Origin: an uncultured Clostridia bacterium
Lineage (GTDB): Bacteria; Bacillota; Clostridia; Oscillospirales; Acutalibacteraceae
Assembly (NCBI GenBank): GCA_944412445.1
Contig: CALYBJ010000008.1
Location: 1 to 64,000 of the forward strand
Direction: 5' to 3'
DNA length: 64,000 bases
The notes below the pieces were generated by a model that saw only the letters and a program-made list of their open reading frames with translations, was not told the origin of the DNA and ran no database searches. The translations under genes and the position numbers were made by a program. Of the stretch, positions 25,259 to 34,509 are shown in pieces (within the stretch, counting starts at the first letter, position 1; each line of letters starts with the position of its first letter).

Positions 25259-26169
25259 AACTTTTAATAACAGGCGCATATCGGTGCGGCGATAAAGAAA
25301 AAGAATATATAAAATCACTTGGCAATGAAATATTTTATATGCAGGACGAAAAAGCGCCCTTGGAGCTTGACCCGGAAGAAATCGAAGGCGTAATTTGCAA
25401 CGGGCTGTTTTTATATCATCCTATTGAAAAGTTTACAAAACTAAAATATATACAGCTTACTTCTGCGGGGTCAGACAGAGTCCCCATGGAATACATTAAA
25501 GAAAAAGGAATAGAAATACATTCAGCAAAAGGCGTATACAGTATTCCCATGGCGGAATATGCCGTCTGGGGCGTTTTGCTTCTTATGAAGCACACAAGCT
25601 TGTTTTATGAAAATCAAAAGACCCATAATTGGAATAAGCTCAGGGAAATTGAAGAGCTTTACGGAAAAACTGTCTGTATAGTCGGCGCAGGCAGCGTGGG
25701 GACGGAAACGGCAAAAAGATTTAAAGCTTTTGGTGCTGATGTTCTGGGAGTATGTTTGAAAAAGAGAGAAATTGAATATTTTGACAGAATTTATTCATCA
25801 GATGAGCTTAACAAGGTTTTGCCCGAAGCGGATATAGTGATTCTGACACTGCCTTACACGAAAGAAAACGAACACCTGTTTGACAAAGAAAAATTCAGCG
25901 CGATGAAGGAAAATGCCATATTTGTAAATATGGCCAGAGGAAAAATCGTAAATGAGAAAGCTCTGACCGAAGCGCTTAAAGAAAATAGAATCGGCGGCGC
26001 AGTTCTTGATGTGTTTGAGGAAGAGCCACTTGACAGGGACAGTCCTCTTTGGGATTTTGAAAATGTAATAATAACGCCTCATAATTCCTTTGTAGGCGAC
26101 GGAAATAACAGAAGAATGTTTGAGGTTATAATAAACAACTTGAGGAGTTTTGTTAATGACAGATCTTAA
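25255..26169 (+). CDS. D-2-hydroxyacid dehydrogenase
   Basis: This NAD(P)-dependent reductase interconverts 2-keto and 2-hydroxy acids. It is 304 residues with the Rossmann VGAGSVGTETAKRF (about 143-156), the catalytic Arg in NMARGKIVNEKAL (about 224), the Glu in FEEEPLD and the His in ITPHNSF (about 279). All catalytic residues are present. Tight coupling to the aldolase upstream suggests that it reduces the aldolase product. The next gene overlaps its end by 14 bases. Confidence 0.85.
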   Translation: MKLLITGAYRCGDKEKEYIKSLGNEIFYMQDEKAPLELDPEEIEGVICNGLFLYHPIEKFTKLKYIQLTSAGSDRVPMEYIKEKGIEIHSAKGVYSIPMAEYAVWGVLLLMKHTSLFYENQKTHNWNKLREIEELYGKTVCIVGAGSVGTETAKRFKAFGADVLGVCLKKREIEYFDRIYSSDELNKVLPEADIVILTLPYTKENEHLFDKEKFSAMKENAIFVNMARGKIVNEKALTEALKENRIGGAVLDVFEEEPLDRDSPLWDFENVIITPHNSFVGDGNNRRMFEVIINNLRSFVNDRS

Positions 26170-27736
26170 AAGACAGCTTGACAATAAAAAAGATTTTCAG
26201 CAATATCTTTATTCCCGAGGATATCTGGTAACAACAAAATGCCTTGAAAATATTAATGAATATCCGTTTTACGGCAATTGGACGGTAAATGAATTTGATG
26301 ATTTATATATATACTCTCATAAAGCTCAAAATGTTGTTTTTTACAGAGGAAAAACAGGAAGTTATTTCTTAATAGGTCATGCGTATAACCCTTTTACTAT
26401 GGAGCACAAAGAAGATGCTATATTAAAGGAGCTTGATTATGCAGTTGAAAAAGGCAATGAGTTTGAAAAAATAAACGAGTTGTCGGGGCAGTTTTTAATA
26501 GGAAAAAACAATAATAAAGAATTAAGATTTTTCGGTGATGCGTCTTGTATTCTCACTGCCTATTACGGGGAGTGGAATAATGAATTTTATGTTTCTTCCC
26601 ATAGTCAGCTTTTAGGAGATATCTGCGGACTTGAACAGACTGAATATATAAAAAAGCTTGTAAATTATAAATATTACCGACTTTTCGGAAAAATGCTTCC
26701 CGGTGATTTGTCGCCTTACAGTGAGTTTAAGCATACAATTCCTAATTTTATTTATACTTATTCAAAAGCAAGCAAAAAAACTGCTTATAAAAGGTTTTGG
26801 CCCCTTAAGAAAATTAACCAAAATTTAAATCAAAGCGATGAAGAGTACAAAAAAAATATTGAAAAAGTTTCTGAATTGTTAAGCAACAGCCTTTTGCTGA
26901 TAACAAAAAAATGGGCAAAACCGGCTATTTCTTTAACCGGCGGCTGCGACAGCAAAACAACATTGGCCTGCGCTAACGGTTTGTATGAAAAATTCAGCTA
27001 TTACAGCTATATTTCCTCGGAGGCTGAAAAAGTAGACGCTGAAGCGGCAGAAAAAATATGCGGACAACTGGGACTTGTTCACAGAACGGATATTATACCG
27101 ACTGAAGAATCAGCTTATAAGGATCTTGATTTGTGGAGAAAGCTTTTTGAGCAAAATTGCGGAAATATAGGTAAAAACAATGAGAACGATATAAAAAAGA
27201 GAATTTATTATATTAATCATTGCGACTTTGATGTTGAGGTTAAATCCTGGGTGTCCGAAACTGCAAGAGCATATTATTTAAAGCGCTTTGACAATTATCG
27301 CTTTCCGAAAAAACCTACTCCCAGATATCTTTCTGCAATGTATAAAGTGTTTTTAGGCAACAGAAGCCTTTTGAAAGAAACAGACTCTGTTTTCAGTGAA
27401 TTTTTGAAAAAATATTATTCCGACGATGTTTTCACAAAAATTAACTGGGTTGATTTAATTTTCTGGGAATACAGGGTCAGCAGCTGGAACAGTCTTGTTA
27501 TATCAAACGAGCAGAGCGTGTCCTACGATATAATTATTCCGTATAACAACAGAAAGCTCCTTGAAATGCTTCTTTCAGCATCGGTAAGCTGCCGAGTAAA
27601 TGACAGCTGTCATAAAGATATTCAAAAGAAAATGAATGAAAAAATATATGAGTCAGGAATTTCTGTTACAAACCTTAAGCATACGAATTTAAGAGCAAAG
27701 GCTGAAAAAGCATATCTTCGTTTAAGAACAATATAG
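26156..27736 (+). CDS. Asparagine synthase-like ATP-dependent ligase without glutaminase nucleophile
   Basis: The 526-residue protein has the layout of the AsnB family. The C-terminal half is an ATP-pyrophosphatase domain with ISLTGGCDSKTTL (about 259-271, PP-loop). The N-terminal half resembles a glutaminase-type fold (FGDASCILTAYYG) but lacks the Cys-2 nucleophile that releases ammonia from glutamine. It probably activates a carboxylate with ATP and joins it to an amine other than glutamine-derived ammonia, as beta-lactam synthetase-like members do. The ATG at 26156 has GAGGAG upstream. The context suggests an acyl or amide decoration of the glycan. Confidence 0.7.
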   Translation: MTDLKRQLDNKKDFQQYLYSRGYLVTTKCLENINEYPFYGNWTVNEFDDLYIYSHKAQNVVFYRGKTGSYFLIGHAYNPFTMEHKEDAILKELDYAVEKGNEFEKINELSGQFLIGKNNNKELRFFGDASCILTAYYGEWNNEFYVSSHSQLLGDICGLEQTEYIKKLVNYKYYRLFGKMLPGDLSPYSEFKHTIPNFIYTYSKASKKTAYKRFWPLKKINQNLNQSDEEYKKNIEKVSELLSNSLLLITKKWAKPAISLTGGCDSKTTLACANGLYEKFSYYSYISSEAEKVDAEAAEKICGQLGLVHRTDIIPTEESAYKDLDLWRKLFEQNCGNIGKNNENDIKKRIYYINHCDFDVEVKSWVSETARAYYLKRFDNYRFPKKPTPRYLSAMYKVFLGNRSLLKETDSVFSEFLKKYYSDDVFTKINWVDLIFWEYRVSSWNSLVISNEQSVSYDIIIPYNNRKLLEMLLSASVSCRVNDSCHKDIQKKMNEKIYESGISVTNLKHTNLRAKAEKAYLRLRTI

Positions 27737-27748
27737 GGCGGATATAAA

Positions 27749-28720
27749 ATGAACAAACTTAAAATGTTATACAGACAGACTGTGGATGTTGCCGAAAAAA
27801 TATCATCGAGCACAGGCAAAGCAAAGCTGTTTATTATAATTGATATTTTAATATGTGTTATAAAATATCAGTCAAGTCCGAATAATTACTATAATTTCGG
27901 CTTTTATAATATGAACTCACGGCATAGAAAAACATACACCACATACGCGTTAAGTGAAAAAATTCAGAAAAAGTATAACAACGAGAAATATATAAAAATC
28001 TTTTATGATAAATATTTGTTTTATAAAAGGTTTAAAGATTATTACGGCAGAGACTGTATAAAAACAAATGATTTAACCGTTGATAAATTAAAGGATTTTG
28101 CAAAAGGTCAAAGCAAGTTAATATACAAGCCTTTAATGGGCGGCGAAGGCAAAGGAATAGAAGTTTTTAATATAACCGAAGATAATATTGAATCTGTATA
28201 CAATAAAATAAAAACAATGCAAAGCGGTGTTGTTGAAACATGGATAGAACAGCACAAAGATATTACCGATAATTTTACAAACGCAGTTGCTCCGTTAAGA
28301 ATTGTTACAATATATAAAAACGGCAAGTGTCATTTTCTTATTTCAATGATAACTTTCGGATTTAACACTGAAATATCAAATGCAATGCAAAACTGTATTT
28401 TTGCTTATGTAGATATAAAAACCGGAAAAATATATACCGATGGATGCGATATTGAGTTAAAAATTTATAAAACCCATCCTCAAACAGGCGCAGCGTTTAA
28501 AGGCTTTCAAATTCCATATTGGGAAGAAACACTGGAAATGCTGAAAAAAGCTTCTGCATTAATTCCTGAGATTGGTTATATAGGATGGGATGTTGCCATA
28601 ACAAATAACGGCCCGTTAATAATAGAGGGCAACAACGACCCGGGATATGCGTTATATCAGCTGTCGGCTTTAAGTAAAGATTCAAAGGGAACAAGAGAAA
28701 TATACAAGGAATTTTTATAA
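27749..28720 (+). CDS. Sugar-transfer associated ATP-grasp protein
   Basis: The 323-residue protein shows an ATP-grasp fold: KLIYKPLMGGEGKGIEVF (about 112-129) is the glycine-rich ATP loop, PLRIVTIY and GYIGWDVAITNNGPLIIEGNNDPG (split as GWDVAI and IIEGNNDPG, near 295) hold the metal-binding Asp, Glu and Asn. It matches the family often found in capsule loci. ATP-grasp enzymes join a carboxylate to an amine or hydroxyl through an acyl phosphate. Together with the AsnB-like gene 12 bases upstream it may attach the acid made by the aldolase/dehydrogenase pair. Confidence 0.8.
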   Translation: MNKLKMLYRQTVDVAEKISSSTGKAKLFIIIDILICVIKYQSSPNNYYNFGFYNMNSRHRKTYTTYALSEKIQKKYNNEKYIKIFYDKYLFYKRFKDYYGRDCIKTNDLTVDKLKDFAKGQSKLIYKPLMGGEGKGIEVFNITEDNIESVYNKIKTMQSGVVETWIEQHKDITDNFTNAVAPLRIVTIYKNGKCHFLISMITFGFNTEISNAMQNCIFAYVDIKTGKIYTDGCDIELKIYKTHPQTGAAFKGFQIPYWEETLEMLKKASALIPEIGYIGWDVAITNNGPLIIEGNNDPGYALYQLSALSKDSKGTREIYKEFL

Positions 28721-28746
28721 TTATTTTTATGGATGTGAAATAAAAG

Positions 28747-29862
28747 TTGAAAAAAGTTTTAATAACAGCAACGGTGCAAAGTCATATATGTCAGTTTCAT
28801 AAGCCTCTTGTGCAGATGCTTCATGACTGCGGATATCAGGTTCACGCGGCGGCAAGAAATAATCTTGCCGAAAAAAACGGGTTAAAGCTTGATTTCGTTG
28901 ACAAAGTGTTTGATGTACCTTTTTCAAGATCACCGAAAAGCACCGATAATATAAAGGCCTATAAACAGCTGAAAAAAATTATTGACAGCGAAGGCTATGA
29001 AATAATACACTGCAATACTCCCATGGGAGGAATTGTTACAAGACTTGCCGCAAGAAAAGCAAGGAAAAACGGAACCGTCGTAATATATACGGCACATGGC
29101 TTTCATTTTTATAAAGGAGCCCCAAAAAAGAACTGGATTTTCTTCTACCCTGTAGAAAAGCTTTTTTCACGACTTACCGATAAGCTTATAACAATAACTC
29201 AAGAGGACTATAATTTGGCGAAGGAAAAGTTTAAAACTAAAGTATATCATATCCACGGAGTGGGCGCCGACAGTTCAAAATATTTTCCCGTGGAAAAAGA
29301 TGTTTCCGCTTCATATAAAAAGGAGATGGGGCTTGATAAGTATTCGAATATAATCGTAAATGTGGGGGAGCTTCTGCCTAATAAAAATCAAAAAACAGCC
29401 ATTACCGCTATGAAAAAGGTTGCAAAGACTTTTCCGAACAGTATCTTGTTAATAGCCGGAAACGGTCCTGAACATGATAATCTTGAAAATTTAATAAGAG
29501 AAACGGGACTGGAAAATAATGTTAAGCTGTTAGGCTATACAACGAAGCTTAATGAATATCTGAATACGGCAGACTGTGCAGTCGCATGCAGTTTCAGGGA
29601 AGGCTTGCCTCTTAATGTAATGGAGGCGATGATGTGCGGAAAAGGCGTTGTCGCTTCAGACAACAGGGGACACAGAGAGCTTGTTGAGGACGGGGTTACA
29701 GGATACATAGTATTTCCTGACGATGATGAAGCGTTTGCCGAAAAAATCATAACAGTATTATACGATCCCGAAAAATATTATAACAGCGCATTGGAAAAAG
29801 CTGAATTATTTTCCGATAAAAATATTTATAAAGAATTAAAGGAAGTATATTTCAATGAGTGA
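28747..29862 (+). CDS. Glycosyltransferase family 4 protein (EpsD-like)
   Basis: This 371-residue GT-B enzyme is paralogous to the gene at 9439: both share CxTPMGG/CHTPVGG and TAHGFHF(Y/F)K. The donor half has FREGLPLNVMEAMMCGKG (E-x7-E, about 285). The start is a TTG with only a weak ribosome site. In this layout it is likely the second sugar transferase after the priming enzyme. Its end overlaps the next gene by eight bases. Confidence 0.87.
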   Translation: MKKVLITATVQSHICQFHKPLVQMLHDCGYQVHAAARNNLAEKNGLKLDFVDKVFDVPFSRSPKSTDNIKAYKQLKKIIDSEGYEIIHCNTPMGGIVTRLAARKARKNGTVVIYTAHGFHFYKGAPKKNWIFFYPVEKLFSRLTDKLITITQEDYNLAKEKFKTKVYHIHGVGADSSKYFPVEKDVSASYKKEMGLDKYSNIIVNVGELLPNKNQKTAITAMKKVAKTFPNSILLIAGNGPEHDNLENLIRETGLENNVKLLGYTTKLNEYLNTADCAVACSFREGLPLNVMEAMMCGKGVVASDNRGHRELVEDGVTGYIVFPDDDEAFAEKIITVLYDPEKYYNSALEKAELFSDKNIYKELKEVYFNE

Positions 29863-30964
29863 CGCTTTAAGAGTTTTACAGGTAGTACACGGCATGAATC
29901 AGGGCGGCGTTGAGAATTTTCTTATAAATATTTACAGAAAGATCGATAAGGAAAAAATACAGTTTGATTTTATATTTCATACTAACGAAAAATGCTTTTT
30001 TGATGAAGAAATTTTATCTTTGGGCGGAAAAATATTTCGGTGTCCGGATTACAGAATTATAAATCATAGTGCGTATGTCAGTTGGTGGAAAAACTTTTTT
30101 TCCGAGCATGATAAATATAAAATAATTCACAGTCATCTTGACAGCTGCGCCAATATTCATCTTAGAATTGCTAAAAAATTCGGTCTGAAAACAATCGCTC
30201 ATTCACACAGTACAAATGACGGGAAAGGATATAAGGCGAATGTAAAAAGAATTTTAAAAGTCGGATTTAACAGCTGCTGCGATTATAAATTCGCCTGTTC
30301 AGAAGCTGCCGCAAGGTGGCTTTACGGCAAAAAGCTTGCTGAGAACGGTAAGTGTGATATTATTTTAAACGGAATAGACTCAGAGAAGTTTAAATTTAAC
30401 GAAGCAATAAGAAAAGAACAGAGAACAGAGCTTTTAATAGAAAATAAATTGGCAATAGGTCATGTTGGAAGTTTTTATCCGGTTAAAAACCATGAATTTT
30501 TGCTAAAGTGCTTTTCCGAGGTTTTAAAAATAAATAAAAATGCGTGTCTTTTGCTTATTGGGGAAGGCCCGGAAAAAAAGCGTATAGAAGCTTTGGCAAA
30601 AGATATGGGCATATATGATGAAGTTAAGTTTTTAGGCTTGAAAAGCAATGTTTATGACTATATGCAGTCGATGGATGTTTTTGTTCTGCCTTCTCTTTAT
30701 GAGGGACTGCCTGTTACTCTGATTGAAGCTCAGGCGGCAGGCCTGCCGTGTGTTATTTCCGATGCTGTAACTACGGAAGCAGCCGTTACTGAAAATTGCG
30801 TATTTAAAAGCTTGAAAAGTGACTGCAAGGACTGGGCACGGGAAATTATTCGTCTTGGCCGTGAAACATTAAGAACCGTTACAACACGCCAGATTATAGA
30901 CAGCGGATATGATATATCGAATACTGCGAAAAAGTTATCGACATTTTATTTAAATCATCAATAA
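29855..30964 (+). CDS. Glycosyltransferase family 4 protein (EpsF-like)
   Basis: This 369-residue GT-B enzyme has the family entry VVHGMNQGGVENFLINIYR (about 9-27), IIHSHLDS, IAHSHSTND and SLYEGLPVTLIEAQAAGLP (about 290, E-x7-E). The pairing EpsD-like then EpsF-like is a common order in Firmicutes exopolysaccharide operons. The specificity is unknown. Confidence 0.87.
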   Translation: MSDALRVLQVVHGMNQGGVENFLINIYRKIDKEKIQFDFIFHTNEKCFFDEEILSLGGKIFRCPDYRIINHSAYVSWWKNFFSEHDKYKIIHSHLDSCANIHLRIAKKFGLKTIAHSHSTNDGKGYKANVKRILKVGFNSCCDYKFACSEAAARWLYGKKLAENGKCDIILNGIDSEKFKFNEAIRKEQRTELLIENKLAIGHVGSFYPVKNHEFLLKCFSEVLKINKNACLLLIGEGPEKKRIEALAKDMGIYDEVKFLGLKSNVYDYMQSMDVFVLPSLYEGLPVTLIEAQAAGLPCVISDAVTTEAAVTENCVFKSLKSDCKDWAREIIRLGRETLRTVTTRQIIDSGYDISNTAKKLSTFYLNHQ

Positions 30965-30985
30965 CAAACAAACGGAGAATAATTA

Positions 30986-31981
30986 ATGACGCCTAATAAT
31001 GCAACTTTAGAAAATGTTAATACGATAAGAGTTTGTGCGGCTTTTTTTATTTTTTTGTGTCATGCTTTTTCCGGGAGCAACTCTTCCATCGGAATAATAA
31101 TAGGACAATTGTTTAATGTGGGTGTTCCTATATTTTTTATGATTTCCGGTTTTTTATATAACGGAAAAGCTAAACCGTATAATACCATTAGGTGGTATTT
31201 AAAACGGTTAAAAAAAATACTAATTCCGTTATATATTTTTCTGATAGTTTTATTAATTGTCTATTTTGTTAAAAAGCTTGATATTGTTTTAGTATCGTGG
31301 ATTTTTAATTTTATTCCGGTATGCGGTTTAACGGAAACTTATATATCTGGCTGCGGTCATCTTTGGTTTATTACTCATATATTCATTTGTTATCTTCTTA
31401 CTCCAATCTTTCAGAAAAAGAATAAAATAAATGCAATGCAGTTCTTTATGGTTTTGGTTGGTTATTTGTTATTAAATTTAATTTTTGCATGCTTGCAAAT
31501 TTCTATTATCAACACTTTGTTGCATTCAATGTTTTCATTTTTCTTGGGTTTTTATATTTTGCCTAAAATTAAAACAAATAGTTTGTTGTTTTTGCCGGTA
31601 GGACTTGTAGCTGTTTTGGTTCGTTTGGCAGGCAGATTTTTATTTGACGGATCGATGTTCTATAATATATTTATTGTGGATTTATCTCAAAAAATGTTAG
31701 GGATTGCTGTGATAGGCTTTTTCTGTTTTTTGTTTAGTTATATGAAAGAAAAAAGCAACAATTTTTATAACAAAAATAATTGTATTACCAAAAAATTAAG
31801 CGTATATACTTTTGAATTTTATATTGTTCATTACATTTTTTTAAGTGGAAATTTAAAAGTAAATTATTTTAACAGTTATATTTTTAATTGTCTTACAGCC
31901 TTTTTATTAAGTATACTTTTTGCTTTTATACTTCATAGCGTAACAATATTAATTAATAAATTATTGAAAGGAAAAACATGA
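30986..31981 (+). CDS. Acyltransferase family 3 membrane protein
   Basis: This is an integral membrane O-acyltransferase of 331 residues with about ten hydrophobic helices. The N-terminal VNTIRVCAAFFIFLCHAF (about 10-27) includes the conserved Arg and His of the family, and GHLWFITHIFICYLL lies mid-protein. Such proteins O-acetylate or O-succinylate glycans from the inner face of the membrane. CGGAGAA precedes the ATG. The DNA becomes strikingly AT-rich from here on. Confidence 0.85.
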   Translation: MTPNNATLENVNTIRVCAAFFIFLCHAFSGSNSSIGIIIGQLFNVGVPIFFMISGFLYNGKAKPYNTIRWYLKRLKKILIPLYIFLIVLLIVYFVKKLDIVLVSWIFNFIPVCGLTETYISGCGHLWFITHIFICYLLTPIFQKKNKINAMQFFMVLVGYLLLNLIFACLQISIINTLLHSMFSFFLGFYILPKIKTNSLLFLPVGLVAVLVRLAGRFLFDGSMFYNIFIVDLSQKMLGIAVIGFFCFLFSYMKEKSNNFYNKNNCITKKLSVYTFEFYIVHYIFLSGNLKVNYFNSYIFNCLTAFLLSILFAFILHSVTILINKLLKGKT

Positions 31982-32859
31982 AACAGAAAATCACAATTTT
32001 TACACCCACTTATAACAGAGAATATATTTTACATAAATGCTATGAAAGTCTTTGTCGTCAGACATGCAAGGATTTTATATGGCTTATAATAGATGACGGC
32101 TCTACAGATAATACAAGACATCTGATTGAAGAGTGGCAGAGGGATAATTCAGATTTTGAAATAAGGTATATATACAAGCCTAACGGAGGTATGCATACTG
32201 CTCATAACACAGCTTACAGAAATATTGATACGCAGCTTAATGTGTGTATTGATTCCGACGATTATATGACAGATGACGCTGTTGAAAAAATTCTTGATTT
32301 TTGGCAAAAAAACGGTTCGCCGGAATACGCCGGCATAATAGCGCTTGATATTGACAGTAAAGAATATAAAGTAATCGGAAAAGAACTTCCCGCAGCTAAA
32401 GATACGACTCTTATGGGTTATTATTCTAACGGAGGTTCAGGTGATAAAAAACTGATCTACAGAACAGATATTATTAATTCGGTGCCTGAATATCCAGAGT
32501 TTAAAGGTGAAAAATATGTGGGGCTTGCTTATAAATATCATCTTGTAGATGAAAAATATAAGCTGCTGATTATGAATGAGCCAGTATGTGTGGTTGATTA
32601 CCAGTCTAACGGCTCGTCAGCAACAATGTGGAAGCAATATTATAAAAATCCAAAAGGCTTCGCTTTTTTCAGAAATGCCGAAATGAAATATCAAAAAGGC
32701 TTGCCTTTGTTAAAAACCTGCATTCATTATACTGCAAGCAGCATTTTGTCAAAAAATAAAAGATTTTTAAAAGATTCAACTAAAAAAGCGCATACAATTT
32801 TTGCTCTTCCTATAGGAATTATTCTTGCTTGTGTTACAATATTAAAAGGAAAAGATTAA
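31978..32859 (+). CDS. Glycosyltransferase family 2 protein
   Basis: This 293-residue GT-A enzyme shows ITIFTPTYNREYILHKCYES, LIIDDGSTDNT and CIDSDDYMTDDA (about 90-101), the standard GT2 signatures with an intact DxD. It is coupled to the acyltransferase through ATGA. It probably adds one residue of the repeat unit. Confidence 0.88.
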   Translation: MKQKITIFTPTYNREYILHKCYESLCRQTCKDFIWLIIDDGSTDNTRHLIEEWQRDNSDFEIRYIYKPNGGMHTAHNTAYRNIDTQLNVCIDSDDYMTDDAVEKILDFWQKNGSPEYAGIIALDIDSKEYKVIGKELPAAKDTTLMGYYSNGGSGDKKLIYRTDIINSVPEYPEFKGEKYVGLAYKYHLVDEKYKLLIMNEPVCVVDYQSNGSSATMWKQYYKNPKGFAFFRNAEMKYQKGLPLLKTCIHYTASSILSKNKRFLKDSTKKAHTIFALPIGIILACVTILKGKD

Positions 32860-32861
32860 AT

Positions 32862-33935
32862 ATGACAGATTCCATAACAGTAAATAAGAAAATATATAAG
32901 GGCTTGGATGTTTGTAAACTGATTGCCGCTGTTTTGGTTGTATTTTTACATACGGTTGAAAATTCAGATTACATTGCAAACGGCATTAAATTTACAATAA
33001 CTGCATTTGCCGTTCCGTTCTTCTTTATTGCTTCAGGATTTTTGTTCTTTAAAGGGTTAGACTGCGCCGCAAATAAAAAAGAATATTTTATTAAATATGA
33101 AAAAAATTTGATTCTGTTGTTTATTGTATGGGCTCTCATAATTTACTCTCCGCTTGTTATAAAAAGCTATATTCAGGGAAATCCTGCCGCAAGCGGCTTA
33201 AAAATTGTTTTATTGCTTATAAGAAGAATATTTATAATCGGGCCGGGTGTATATTGGTATCTGTTGGCTCTTATTATTACTATATGTTTTTTATATTTTT
33301 GTTATGAGAAAAAAACAGAAAAACTGCTTATCGTTGCTATGATAATTGGTTTTTCGTTAAATGTTATGTATACTAGCTTTAATTCTTTTCTTTCGGAAAT
33401 AAGTATTTTTAATTACCTGTTTAATGCAATATATTTTATTTTTTCATGGGAATCCAATTTTATCATGTGCGGGATACCATTTTGCGGTTTAGGTTTTATA
33501 ATTGCAAAATATAATTTTAATATATCATTAAAATTATCTGCATTAATTTTTGTTGTTTTTACATTAGCAAGAGTTTTTGAATATACATCATCAAAAATTT
33601 TTTCCGATAGTTTGTTTTTTCAAAATAACAGATTATCGATTGCTTATGTGCTGCAGGCTGTTGCGTTTTTTTTCATTGCCTTAAACATACAACCGTCTGT
33701 TTCAGAAAAAACATCAAAAGCCTTGAGGCAGTTAAGTTCGTTCATTTATTTTTCACATGCAATAATTTTATACTCAATATTAAATAAAATCTTAGAAAAA
33801 TATATGGGAAATAATATTTACTTAAATATAATGCTTGTCCCTAAATTACTGTTAACACTTATTATTTGCGTTGTTTTATTTGTTATAATAAAGAGAATAA
33901 ACAATAAGGTCTTAAATATTTTAATAAACGGATAG
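32862..33935 (+). CDS. Acyltransferase family 3 membrane protein
   Basis: This is a second O-acyltransferase of 357 residues with about ten helices. GLDVCKLIAAVLVVFLHTVE (about 14-33) carries the conserved His, and FFFIASGFLFF follows. The start at 32862 is preferred because AAAAGGAAAAG lies just upstream; a longer frame would overlap the GT2 gene. Two such enzymes imply at least two acyl substituents on the glycan. Confidence 0.83.
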   Translation: MTDSITVNKKIYKGLDVCKLIAAVLVVFLHTVENSDYIANGIKFTITAFAVPFFFIASGFLFFKGLDCAANKKEYFIKYEKNLILLFIVWALIIYSPLVIKSYIQGNPAASGLKIVLLLIRRIFIIGPGVYWYLLALIITICFLYFCYEKKTEKLLIVAMIIGFSLNVMYTSFNSFLSEISIFNYLFNAIYFIFSWESNFIMCGIPFCGLGFIIAKYNFNISLKLSALIFVVFTLARVFEYTSSKIFSDSLFFQNNRLSIAYVLQAVAFFFIALNIQPSVSEKTSKALRQLSSFIYFSHAIILYSILNKILEKYMGNNIYLNIMLVPKLLLTLIICVVLFVIIKRINNKVLNILING

Positions 33936-33953
33936 ATTTATAAGAGGTTTGCA

Positions 33954-34484
33954 ATGTTTAAACTTGATTATTACAGAATGACAGGAAATAAATTTAAATT
34001 TAATATAAAAACATTAATAACTTTTATTATATGTCATCAGATAAGGTATGTTTACTGGCTTAGAAAAGCTCAAAAAAGAAATAATATATTTATAAGATAT
34101 ATTTTAAAAAAATATTCAAAAAAGTACGGTCTTGAGATTTCAGCATCATCTTTAATTGGCAAAGGTTTGTATTTGGGCCATCCTTATAATATAACTGTAG
34201 CCGGCGGTGTAACATTAGGCGATAATGTAAACCTGCACAAAGGATGCACTGTGGGAAGAGAAAACAGAGGTTCAAGACAAGGCGTACCGAAAATCGGAAG
34301 CCGTGTTGCTGTAGGGATAAACGCCGTGGTTGTTGGCAACATTACAATCGGCAGTGATGTTATGATTGCCCCAAACAGTTTTGTTAATTTTGATGTGCCG
34401 GATCATTCTGTTGTCATAGGAAATCCCGGAGTGATTCACAAAAAGGAAAGAGCAACAGAAGGATATATAGGTTTTATTGTTTAA
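33954..34484 (+). CDS. Serine acetyltransferase-like hexapeptide acetyltransferase
   Basis: This 176-residue left-handed beta-helix protein has hexapeptide repeats from about residue 66 (IGKGLYLGHPYNITVAGG, VTLGDNVNLHKGCTVG) and the Gly-rich acetyl-CoA region AVGINAVVVGNITIGSDVMI. The short N-terminal helical part differs from true CysE, so transfer of acetyl to a sugar is more likely than cysteine synthesis. GAGG lies before the ATG. Confidence 0.82.
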   Translation: MFKLDYYRMTGNKFKFNIKTLITFIICHQIRYVYWLRKAQKRNNIFIRYILKKYSKKYGLEISASSLIGKGLYLGHPYNITVAGGVTLGDNVNLHKGCTVGRENRGSRQGVPKIGSRVAVGINAVVVGNITIGSDVMIAPNSFVNFDVPDHSVVIGNPGVIHKKERATEGYIGFIV

Positions 34485-34509
34485 CTGTATATTTACTGGG
34501 AGTTTACTG

